From Alcaligenes pakistanensis (GTDB taxonomy: Bacteria; Pseudomonadota; Gammaproteobacteria; Burkholderiales; Burkholderiaceae_B), in assembly GCF_014652815.1 (NCBI RefSeq), contig NZ_BMZN01000003.1, positions 513,429 through 577,428 on the forward strand: a stretch of 64,000 bases of DNA, in the 5' to 3' direction. Under the pieces are notes generated by a model. The model searched no databases. It saw only the letters and a program-made list of their open reading frames with translations, and was not told where the DNA came from. Every line of letters begins with the position of its first letter. Within the stretch, counting starts at the first letter, position 1. Of the stretch, positions 28,477 through 37,500 are shown one piece after another. Both the position numbers and the translations under genes were made by a program.

Positions 28477-29295
28477 TTATGTGGTCTCGTACATCTGGCG
28501 CGCTTGATCAAAACGATATTGTTGTGCCGCATTTTTGAGGCTAAGCATTTGTTGCTCCTCAGACTCACTGAACACCATGTCCTCAGGCAACAGGCTTATC
28601 AATGCTTCCGCTTCCAGTAACTCCCCGGCCTCATACAAACGAAACGCCAACCACTTCTGCCGGAATGGAAGCGGCTCCAACTCATAGGCTCGTCGAGCCA
28701 GATTAATAACAACCTTGCTATCTACCTGAAGCTGACTACGGGCAACTGCAGTCCACGCGCTTGCCTGTATAGACAAAGAGAGGGGGACGTGACTCAACAA
28801 AGTCTCAACTGCTGCTTGCCCACCTGAAGCGTATACCTGTACAACTCTCTCAAACGACTTGCCTCCCAACGTTTTGGGAGCACTCGTATTCCGGTTCTGC
28901 CGCCATGCCCGCCACAAAGACACAGGAGCGGAGATAAAGCCACTTACTGAGCCTGCAGCATCAATAAGAATTCTTCCCAACTGATTCTCCAAAGCCCTTT
29001 GAGACTTCAAAAAAAACAAATGCGTTTGTACTTCCACCAACGCCTGGCAACGAATGTTTTCAGCTAAAGCTTCAAACAAATAATCAAGCACATCCTCCGA
29101 TACAGCCGGTTTTGCCCCTGTCCCATGCGAGACCGCAGCATAAATGTTACCGTCATCGCCTAACACGCACACCAACTCGCGTTGAAGCAGCTCCAAGTGA
29201 TCGAATAGCAATCGGTTTTCATCACTTAACAACTTTATTTGTGCCTCACGCTCCTGCTCCAGCACTTGCTCACCACACGAAGATACCTTGCTCAT
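28477..29295 (-). CDS. Unknown coiled-coil/helical capsule-cluster protein
   Basis: A 272-residue protein that I do not recognise. Residues 8-42 form a likely coiled coil (repeated Glu/Leu heptads, with SDENRLLFDHLELLQREL). The middle contains a weakly hydrophobic stretch (RILIDAAGSVSGFISAPVSLW), and the C-terminal 120 residues are helical with Ala/Leu-rich pairs like TPR units (LARRAYELEPLPFRQKWLAFRLYEAGELLEAEALI). It has no signal peptide and no catalytic motif. It sits 14 bp after the KpsE-like gene and before wecB. An adaptor linking exporter and glycosyltransferases is a guess from position only. Confidence 0.6.
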   Translation of the reverse strand: MSKVSSCGEQVLEQEREAQIKLLSDENRLLFDHLELLQRELVCVLGDDGNIYAAVSHGTGAKPAVSEDVLDYLFEALAENIRCQALVEVQTHLFFLKSQRALENQLGRILIDAAGSVSGFISAPVSLWRAWRQNRNTSAPKTLGGKSFERVVQVYASGGQAAVETLLSHVPLSLSIQASAWTAVARSQLQVDSKVVINLARRAYELEPLPFRQKWLAFRLYEAGELLEAEALISLLPEDMVFSESEEQQMLSLKNAAQQYRFDQARQMYETT

Positions 29296-29309
29296 TCAAG
29301 CACCCCCGA

Positions 29310-30500
29310 TCAATCTACATGATCCAAGACAATGCTCTTGAGCAGTTTCAAAATGCCCGCCAAGATCAAAGCCAACAAAAGCGTGACCAAAGTGTTGTAC
29401 AGACGGCGCGGCTCCATCGGATATTCAGGCAAGGTAGCAGACTGCAGCACAGACACTTTTTCCAACATCCGCGTTGCATCAATCCGCCCCTTTTCCAGGG
29501 CTGTCAAAGATGATTTGTAAAGCTCCTGAGTGAACTTCACATTCATTTCCAATCGGTAGAACTCCTCGACATAAGCATTCAATGTTCCGCCTGAAGGGGT
29601 CGCCAACTTAAGTTTTTCCTCTTTGATCTGGGAATCCACTGCCTTTAAAGACTGCTTTAACATCAAGATATTGGGATGATCTTTGTCCAAGGTTTTGGGC
29701 AGGGATGCCAATTGCGTCTGTAATTGAGCTCGTTGCCCCTCCAACACTGCCACAATGGCATTAATACTTTCTGCCGTAGCTTGGGGCGATAACAAACCCG
29801 CCTTGTTTTGATAGTTCAACAAGTCCTGGCTGGCTTTCTGAAAACGGTCCTGAGCCTGGTCAACTTGCGTCACCAGAAAGTTAACCTGAACCTGGGCCAT
29901 CTCATGACCCAACACGTTCATATAACGCTCGCCTTCCTGAACCAACTGTTGAGTAATCGCCTGGGCTACCTCAGGGTTATACGCTTGGACCTTGATACGC
30001 AGCACACCTGAAAACTCATCAAACTCCACCTCTACTCGACGCAGGTAATGTCGATGAAACCATTCCATTGAAGTATCTTGGAACCACATTCTGGAGGCCA
30101 AATCATGCTCGGACGAACTGTAATGAGTGCGCAAATCCAAAGTGTTATCCAGCTTCTTCAACATATCCACGGACAACAGATAATCTCGCAATAACAGCTG
30201 ATTAGCCCGATCTACAGAAGCGACACCTGAAACCAACATGCCCAAGTCAAAAGAGGGGGCTCCTACCGAGTCCGTTTTACGAATAATGACATTGGCCTCT
30301 GATACGTATCGATCGGAGGCAAAGACCAACCAATACACTGTCGTCAAAACCGCCAAAATCAGGATCACACGCACAGCATGATCAAACAGTCGCAACGAAA
30401 ACCAAGAGCGCACACGCGCCATAAATGGAGGCTTTTTAGCCTCAGCCCTATCTGAAAGAGCACTATTAGTCTGCATAGTGGCTTGGGGTGTATCCGTCAT
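29310..30500 (-). CDS. kpsE: Capsule export inner-membrane/periplasmic protein, KpsE/CtrB family
   Basis: A 396-residue protein with one transmembrane helix near residues 42-63 and another at about 370-388, and a long periplasmic middle with coiled coil (ATAESINAIVAVLEGQRAQLQTQL region). This is the plan of polysaccharide co-polymerase type 3 proteins, which join the KpsM/KpsT transporter to the outer-membrane channel. The motif EYPMEPRRLYNTL before the last helix is the usual proline-rich segment. It overlaps the kpsT stop by 4 bp. Confidence 0.88.
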   Translation of the reverse strand: MTDTPQATMQTNSALSDRAEAKKPPFMARVRSWFSLRLFDHAVRVILILAVLTTVYWLVFASDRYVSEANVIIRKTDSVGAPSFDLGMLVSGVASVDRANQLLLRDYLLSVDMLKKLDNTLDLRTHYSSSEHDLASRMWFQDTSMEWFHRHYLRRVEVEFDEFSGVLRIKVQAYNPEVAQAITQQLVQEGERYMNVLGHEMAQVQVNFLVTQVDQAQDRFQKASQDLLNYQNKAGLLSPQATAESINAIVAVLEGQRAQLQTQLASLPKTLDKDHPNILMLKQSLKAVDSQIKEEKLKLATPSGGTLNAYVEEFYRLEMNVKFTQELYKSSLTALEKGRIDATRMLEKVSVLQSATLPEYPMEPRRLYNTLVTLLLALILAGILKLLKSIVLDHVD

Positions 30501-31159
30501 TTTGGAAGTGAATCCTTATAGGCATTAAGCGCATCATCAATCTGGTCAAACCAGTGCGCTTTTCCTTTATGCAGCCAGACACCAGCCTGGCAGAATTGTC
30601 TTAAAGTCTTGTTATCGTGCGCGACCATAATCAATCCAGCACGATCGGTCATTGTTTTAAACGCATCAGCTGCCTTTTTACGGAAAGCGGCGTCCCCAGC
30701 TGCGGTAACCTCATCCGAGATATACACATCAAAGTTGAAGGCAAAAGACAAGGCGAACTGCAGCCGCGAGCGCATCCCTGAAGAGTAGGTGTAAATAGGT
30801 TCTTCGAAAGCATGCCCCAACTCGGAGAAATCCTTGATGAACGCGAGTCGATCGACTAAATCTTTCTGATGTCCATGCACTCGACATACAAACTTTGCGT
30901 TCTGACGTCCGGTCAAAGTGCCCTCCAAGCCTCCATTACCCATAGGCCAGGACACGCGGCACAAACGTTGCACGGAGCCCTTATTAGGATGATCGACCCC
31001 ACCGATCAAACGCAGCAAAGTCGACTTGCCAGCCCCATTGGAACCAATCAAACCCACATTCACTTTGGGAGGAATGGTCAGATTTATACCCTCTAATACC
31101 CAACGGCCCACACCATGGGCAGTCTTATAACGCTTGTAAACATCATTGACGATGATCAT
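30497..31159 (-). CDS. kpsT: Capsule exporter ATPase, KpsT/CtrD family
   Basis: A 220-residue ABC ATPase. Walker A GSNGAGKST is at residues 39-47, the signature is YSSGMRSRL, the Walker B region is FDVYISDEV, and the H-loop is MVAHD. It powers export of the lipid-linked capsule chain across the cytoplasmic membrane with KpsM. The ATG at 31159 overlaps the kpsM stop (ATGA) and gives the standard KpsT length; an in-frame codon at 31228 would add 23 residues lying inside kpsM. The unusual signature serine pair in place of LSGG is typical for this family. Confidence 0.93.
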   Translation of the reverse strand: MIIVNDVYKRYKTAHGVGRWVLEGINLTIPPKVNVGLIGSNGAGKSTLLRLIGGVDHPNKGSVQRLCRVSWPMGNGGLEGTLTGRQNAKFVCRVHGHQKDLVDRLAFIKDFSELGHAFEEPIYTYSSGMRSRLQFALSFAFNFDVYISDEVTAAGDAAFRKKAADAFKTMTDRAGLIMVAHDNKTLRQFCQAGVWLHKGKAHWFDQIDDALNAYKDSLPK

Positions 31160-31944
31160 TTCATCACCAACTGTTGAGTGAAACGCCGGTATAACAGCAG
31201 GCCTAAAAAGAGGCTTACAACACCCCATACATAGAGATACTCTAAGCTCACGCCAGGAACCATATGGTAGTAACTTGAAAACCCCTGTCGCACAAATTCA
31301 AGGCCATGCACCAAAGGGTTGAACAGCAACATTTCTCGAAACGGCTGGGGTATAGCAGAAATTGGCATAATGACGCCCGAAATGAGATACAAAGGCATCA
31401 TTATGATTTTCAAAATATGCTCGGTCTCCCGAACCAGTGCCATCAAGACCGAGGCAATCAGCCCATACCCCACACCAAACAGCCATAAACCAAACACAGC
31501 TATAAAAACCTGCAAAGGGTCATCTGGTCGTACCTCATGCCCCAGCAAGGCCACCCCAGTCAGAATGACAGCAGCCACCAAAGTCATCAAAAATGCCTCT
31601 AATGAAGCCCGCGCAATGGCAGTATCAAAAGGGTGGACTTGCCGATAAGCAAACAAAGGCTTATTGCTATCTGCTGCGTGCATAACTTGCACTGACGTAC
31701 GTCGAAACATAAAAAAAGATAGCAGACCGACTACCAGCCAGATCGTAACGTCAATACCTCCCACCGTACGCAGACGAATGACGGTAAAGATGAACGTAAT
31801 AAAGCTGATATGCAGCACCGGCTCCATCAAAAGCCAGAACCAGGCGGCACGCATATCAAACAGACGATCCAGAGCCTCACGCAAAAACAATGCCCGCCAG
31901 ACCGACCAGGTGACGGCCATAGGGCTGCGTACCTGATTAGTCAT
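31156..31944 (-). CDS. kpsM: Capsule exporter permease, KpsM/CtrC family
   Basis: A 262-residue ABC-2-type permease with six predicted membrane helices (clear ones near residues 35-55, 62-80, 108-133, 145-170, 175-195 and 232-250). It begins with a cytoplasmic RALFLREALDRLFDMR segment typical of the family and has the LYLISGVIMPISAIP region. It forms the membrane channel for capsule export with KpsT. It lies 42 bp after the outer-membrane protein gene. Confidence 0.92.
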   Translation of the reverse strand: MTNQVRSPMAVTWSVWRALFLREALDRLFDMRAAWFWLLMEPVLHISFITFIFTVIRLRTVGGIDVTIWLVVGLLSFFMFRRTSVQVMHAADSNKPLFAYRQVHPFDTAIARASLEAFLMTLVAAVILTGVALLGHEVRPDDPLQVFIAVFGLWLFGVGYGLIASVLMALVRETEHILKIIMMPLYLISGVIMPISAIPQPFREMLLFNPLVHGLEFVRQGFSSYYHMVPGVSLEYLYVWGVVSLFLGLLLYRRFTQQLVMK

Positions 31945-31986
31945 TTTGGCCTCTGTTAAAGAAAGAGTTCTCAGACATGAAGTTCA

Positions 31987-33186
31987 TCACTTCATCATGT
32001 TATTCAAAGTCGTGCTAGGCACAGCCACCGACACCACTAGACGCAAGAACTTCTGAAACTCAGCTGCTGGCGAGTTGGAAACGTAGATCACGTCCTTATC
32101 CTGCACAGGAAAATTCTGGGTAACGAAGAAAGAAGCCGGGTCACGCAGATCAATCTCGTACACCACGGGCACGACGCCCTTCTTGTCCAGCAAGGTCGAC
32201 TCAGGGGCACCGTCCACCAGAGCAGCATCTTCAAAGCGGAAGACAAAAACACCACGAGCATCAGCACGTGACGTATCCAGGCCGCCCGAACGAGCCAGAG
32301 CCTGCACCAAGGAGATACCCTGTGCTTCAAACGAAATCTCTTCGTTCTTGCCTGTCGCACCCAGAATGGAGAAGCTTTGGTTCTGGAACAGAGCCGTGAT
32401 CACATCACCCGGCTTCAACATGATGTTCTGGTTCGGATTCCGGATGATCGTATCCAGCGCCATGGTTGCTGTATTTTGTTCACGCGAGAGCTGAATAGCA
32501 ACGCGGTTTACAGCCTGCTTGACCCCACCGCCAGCCGCCAGAGCATCCAGCAGGCGCTCGCCTTTAGGTGTCAAAGCCATCAAGGTGCTTTGATTGACCT
32601 CACCCACCACTGTCACGTTGGACGTGTTGTTCTTGATGATGCGCACCAGCACTTGGGGATTATTAGCCTTGCCCTGCAGACGCTTGGCGATGCTTTCTTC
32701 AATTTGTTGGGTGTTGCGGCCCTTGACGGCAATACGGCCGGCAAAGGGCATACTGATCATGCCATCTGGGGAGACCATTTGCTGAGGGAAAGCGACGGCA
32801 TTCGTCGTTGTGCCCATGGCTTTGGTATCCAGCGAAATGGTACCAAACAACATGGCAGGCGGTGCCTCCCAAACCGACACTTCCAATACATCACCCGGAC
32901 CGATCAGGTAATAATTTGAACCGGTACTAGGAAACTGAGCAGCAAAATCTCCCATCCTTTTTTTTGTGGCCAATTTCTTCGTCAATTCGTCCGTCACATT
33001 GACTAAAGTAATTCCCTCAATCCGACCTTCGCGCCGTTCCTGTACTTGCTGGCGGCTGGGACCATCCGCAGGCATCCAATCCGGCATCGTGGCGCATCCG
33101 GCCAGTACAGCGACCAGGGCGCTCGCCACAACGGGGCGCCCCATTGCGGCGATCTTGCTAACTGCTATGTGTAGTAATTGAGCCAT
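31987..33186 (-). CDS. Outer-membrane polysaccharide export lipoprotein, KpsD/CtrA/Wza-type
   Basis: A 399-residue lipoprotein: signal sequence with lipobox LAGC at residues 28-31 (Cys31), then a polysaccharide-export (Poly_export) domain starting at YYLIGPGDVLEVSVWE and further SLBB-like segments. The length is closer to Neisseria CtrA or Wza than to the long E. coli KpsD. It would form the outer-membrane exit of the capsule. I prefer the ATG at 33186 because it gives a clean signal peptide and lies just after the preceding stop; an in-frame GTG at 33220-33222 falls within the previous gene. Confidence 0.88.
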   Translation of the reverse strand: MAQLLHIAVSKIAAMGRPVVASALVAVLAGCATMPDWMPADGPSRQQVQERREGRIEGITLVNVTDELTKKLATKKRMGDFAAQFPSTGSNYYLIGPGDVLEVSVWEAPPAMLFGTISLDTKAMGTTTNAVAFPQQMVSPDGMISMPFAGRIAVKGRNTQQIEESIAKRLQGKANNPQVLVRIIKNNTSNVTVVGEVNQSTLMALTPKGERLLDALAAGGGVKQAVNRVAIQLSREQNTATMALDTIIRNPNQNIMLKPGDVITALFQNQSFSILGATGKNEEISFEAQGISLVQALARSGGLDTSRADARGVFVFRFEDAALVDGAPESTLLDKKGVVPVVYEIDLRDPASFFVTQNFPVQDKDVIYVSNSPAAEFQKFLRLVVSVAVPSTTLNNMMK

Positions 33187-33188
33187 GC

Positions 33189-34529
33189 TTATTTCTTCAT
33201 GAGCGTGTGAACGGTTTCGCACGCTTGGTCTATATCATCCTGGCTATGACTGGCCGACAGGAAAAAGCGCAGACGTGCAGCTTTCTCTTCTACCGCCGGA
33301 TGAATAATCGGTTGCACATTCAGGCCGGCATCAAACAACTGCCCAGACAACTTGACTGCTTTCAAGGAGCTACCCGTGATTGCAGGAATAACGGCATAGC
33401 CTTGGGCATAGCCAGTATTGATTCCTAGCGAACGCATCGTGTTCAAGAACTGGCTACCCCGCTCTTGCAGGGTCTGCACACGCTCAGGTTCCCGCCGCAT
33501 TATCTGCAAAGCTTTCAAGGAGGCAGCGGCCAGCACGGGAGAAATACCCACGCTGTACACAAAACCGGAGGCAGCGTATTTAAGCAGTTCCACCAAAGCG
33601 CGGTCGCCAGCGATATAACCGCCGCAGCTTGCCAGAGTCTTACTCAGCGTACCCATCCAGATATCCACATCACGGCCCGCCACACCGAAATATTCATGCG
33701 AGCCACGGCCAGTCTTGCCCAGCACGCCCAATGCGTGTGCTTCATCTACCATCAAAAAGGCTTTATAGCGCCGCTTGATGTCAATAAAAGCAGGCAGGTC
33801 GGGAATGTCGCCATCCATGCTGTACAAGCCTTCGATGACAATAAGCACCCGTTCGAACTGCCCTCGAATCTCGGCCAGGATGCGCTCTAACGCAGCGCTG
33901 TCGTTGTGCGGGAAGGAACGGCGAGCAGCACCCGATAGCTGGATGCCTTGCAAAATACTGTTGTGGATCAGGCTATCGTGGATAACCAGATCCTTGGGGC
34001 CGAACAAGTAACCAATGGTGCTGACGTTGGTGGCGTGTCCACTGACAAACACCACGCAATCGTCCACGTCATAATTCCGTGCCAACTCTTCTTCCAGCTC
34101 TCGCTGTACACGACGCTCGCCTGCCACTAAACGGCTGGCCGAGGCCGATGTTCCGTACTGGTCCATTGCAGCTTTAGCCGCAGCGTTCACTTCAGGGTGA
34201 GCAGACAGACCCAGGTAGTTGTAGTTGGCAAAGTTCAGGTAGTCACGCCCACCAATACGGGTACGTGCAGCAGCCGCACCATCGTGGCTACGGAAAAAGG
34301 GATTGCGTACACCCAGACGATCAGCCATGGCCTTGGGCACCAGCATTTTCTCGTAACCAGGGTGACGATCAAAACGGGTAAAGGACTCTGGGATATGGCT
34401 GGTCGCGCTTTGGTGGGTCGCAGTTTGATCGGCCATGCGGCCATCGCTGGCCGCTTGCCCAGTTTTACGTCCCAAGATACGCTGGATCAGTTGTGCTTTA
34501 CTGCCTGGCGCTAGATCTTTCTTACTCAT
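33189..34529 (-). CDS. Alpha-oxoamine synthase family PLP enzyme (RkpG/WcbT-like)
   Basis: A 446-residue PLP enzyme of the group that contains 8-amino-7-oxononanoate synthase, 2-amino-3-ketobutyrate ligase and serine palmitoyltransferase. Residues 1-90 are an extra N-terminal part. Motifs: FANYNYLGLSAHP, GTSASASRLVAGE, VDEAHALGVLG (Asp262, His265) and GTLSKTLASCGGY with Lys297 as the Schiff-base lysine. These enzymes join an amino acid to an acyl thioester with loss of CO2. The gene overlaps the PKS by 8 bp, so the acyl donor is probably the PKS product on its ACP. Capsule loci of Sinorhizobium (rkpG) and Burkholderia (wcbT) have such a gene near the PKS. It is unlikely to be biotin BioF. Confidence 0.82.
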   Translation of the reverse strand: MSKKDLAPGSKAQLIQRILGRKTGQAASDGRMADQTATHQSATSHIPESFTRFDRHPGYEKMLVPKAMADRLGVRNPFFRSHDGAAAARTRIGGRDYLNFANYNYLGLSAHPEVNAAAKAAMDQYGTSASASRLVAGERRVQRELEEELARNYDVDDCVVFVSGHATNVSTIGYLFGPKDLVIHDSLIHNSILQGIQLSGAARRSFPHNDSAALERILAEIRGQFERVLIVIEGLYSMDGDIPDLPAFIDIKRRYKAFLMVDEAHALGVLGKTGRGSHEYFGVAGRDVDIWMGTLSKTLASCGGYIAGDRALVELLKYAASGFVYSVGISPVLAAASLKALQIMRREPERVQTLQERGSQFLNTMRSLGINTGYAQGYAVIPAITGSSLKAVKLSGQLFDAGLNVQPIIHPAVEEKAARLRFFLSASHSQDDIDQACETVHTLMKK

Positions 34530-37500
34530 TGATCAGTGTTGTCCCTTTTTCTGCCAATCGCTGTACATCCTGCGCCAGACCTTGCAAATCCGCCTCAGAC
34601 ATATCGTCTCCGTGCTGACGTACGACATCGGCTACCAAGTGCCCGGCTTCCTGTTCCACAGAATCCTCGCCACCGGCGGTCAGTTTGTCCACAATACGGC
34701 CCGCCACGTTCCAGACAGTCGGCGAGTCATTCAGCACCATGGCCGGCAATTGCACGCCAAAGCGTTGCTCCAGGCCCAAGGCCAACTCCACCGCCATCAA
34801 GGAGTCCATGCCCAGATCATGCAAAGACCGCTGGGTCTCGATACGGTCTACCTCGGTACGCAAAATGTTGGCCACTTCCTGGGCCACCCAATCGGCGACT
34901 AAGGCGTGAATCTGCTCCGGTGTTTTACCGGCGATCAGCGCATGGATATCCTGTCCATCACTGCCGGAGTCATGGTCTTTACAGGCTCGGTTCAAGATGG
35001 CAAAGCGCTCGCTTTGCGCCGAGGCCAGCAAACGAGCCAATGCATTCCAGTCGAAGTTAGCCACAATGGAGACCTCACCATTGACTGCCAGTACGCGATC
35101 CAATTGGTCCAAAGCTAGCTCAGCCTGCAAAGGAGCCTTGCCCAAGCGCTTTCCAAGACTGTCTTTAACGGTTTCGTTACGGGTCAGGTAGCCTGCATCA
35201 CCGATGGGTCCCCAAGCAATGCAAGATGCAGCCAGGCCCAAGTTCTGACGCAGGCGCGTCAGGCCTTCCAGGCCCGCGTTGGCAGCCACATAATTGGCCT
35301 GACCGGGGTTACCAATAGCGGTCGTCACCGAGGAATACAGCACGAAGTGCGACAGTTTCAAATCCTGTGTCGCCTGATGCAAATTCCAGGCACCCACCAG
35401 TTTGGTTTGCAGCACCTTATCCAGACTGTCCTGATCCATATTGGCAATCAGGCGGTCATCAAACACGGCGGCGGCATGCAGCACACCCGCCAGCGGAGCT
35501 TCGCCAGCCTGAATCTGCGCCACTACGGCCTGTACAGCGGTGTAGTCGGTAACATCACACGCCACGACTTGTACTCGACAGCCCTGCGCCTGGAACTGCT
35601 CCAGCAGCTCCTGTGCACCAGGGGTATCAGCCCCCCGACGGCCAGCCAGTACCAACGATTTGACGCCACGTTTGACCAGCCACTGAGCTGAAGCCAGACC
35701 GAAGCCGGACAAACCGCCCGTTACCAGCCAAGCCCCCTGTGCGGACAAATCAATAGCAGCGGCTCGAGGCGCTGGCAGGCTAGGCTGGGCATCCTTCAAG
35801 GACACTACCAGTTTGCCAATATGACGAGCCTGCTGCATAGCGCGGAAGGCATCAACCACATGCTCCGCATTGAAGCTGCGATACGGCAAGGGGAACAAGG
35901 CGCCATCATGGAACAGCTCCATGACCTCTTTAAACAAGCGCCCCGCCAAGGCAGGACGACCCGTCAATAACTGGTCGGCATCAATTCCGAAGTAGCTGAT
36001 ATTGCTCTTGAAGGGACGTAGACCAATGGGCGTGTTCTCGAAGAAGTCGCGTTTACCCAACTCCAGGAAGCGACCAAAGGGGCTCAAGACGTCCAGGCTG
36101 CGACGCATGGCTTCACCCGCCAGCGAGTTCAGCACCACATCAACACCTGCACCGCCAGTGGCATCCATCACATCCTGAGCAAAGCTCAAGCTGCGCGAGT
36201 CAAACACACGATCCGCACCCAGCAGGGAAGCAAACACACGCTTCTCATCCGTACCGGCGGTGGCATAGATTTCCGCACCCAAATGGCGGGCCAGTTGAAT
36301 CGCTGCAATTCCCACACCACCTGCGGCACCATGAATCAGAATTTTCTCACCAGGCTGGATGTGAGCCAAGTGAGTCAAGGCGTAATACACCGTGAAAAAG
36401 ACGGTAGGTACTGTAGCGGCGGCCTCAAAATCCCAGCCCTCTGGCATGGGAGCAATCGCATCGGCACGCGTCACCACATGGCTGGCAAAGCAGGAGGAGC
36501 CAAAGCCCATCACTGGCTGGCCTACCGACACATCTTTGACGTCAGCACCAACTTGCGTCACCACGCCTGAAAACTCCAGGCCCAGGCTGGCACCGGCAAA
36601 CCCGTTTTCCACCGCCTCGTCGGGTAACAAGCCCATTAAATACATCACGTCACGGAAGTTCAGGCCAGCAGCCATCGTGCGGACTTCAACCTGATCTGCC
36701 GCCAGCTTCGGAGCTTGAACGGCCTGCCATTCCAGATTACGCAGTTGCCCGGGCACTTGGAAGTCCAGCTTAAAGCGGGCGTCCTGGCTCAGTTGGGCCT
36801 GTTCTGCCTGAGTAGCATCTTCGAGCACTAAGGTATGACGTGCGTCGTGGGACAAGACAATTTCAGTGGCATTATCTGGCCACAGCAGTTCACGTTCCAA
36901 ACGGATGCTGATATCGCTAGCGGCGGTATCACCGGCCAGATCAATCATGGAACATGACAAAGCGGGCAGCTCATTCATCAAGACACGGCCAAATCCCCAC
37001 AGTGCCGACTGGGCCGGGTTAACCGTCCAGTCCAGCTTATCTGCCATCGCTGGCAAGGCACCACCTTGCGTCACTAGCCACAAGCGGCTTTGAGCAGCAC
37101 GTGCGGACAAACCTTGAGCCAGGCTCAACAGTTTGCCGCTGCTATCACTGGCTGCGGCAACGGAGTCGCCCCAACCCAGCATCTGCACCACATTGATCGC
37201 CACCTGCTCGGCCAAGGCATCGGCTGCCAAGGGCCAGGTTTGAGCGCTGACAGTTTGGCCTGCCGCTTGCAAGCGGGTCTGCAACGACTGAGCCTGCGCC
37301 TGGGAAGCATCGTCAAACAGCAGCACCCAATTGGCAGCAGGCACGGACTCGGCGTCTTGTTCGGGCTGAGCTTTGGCCGCATTGGCCAATAGCAGATAAG
37401 CACCTTCACTGAGCTCGTGGGCGGCGGGTTCGACGGCGGTTTGCACCTGCTCAAAACCGACTTGCTCCAAGGCCTTATGCCAGCCTTCGGGCGACAACAA

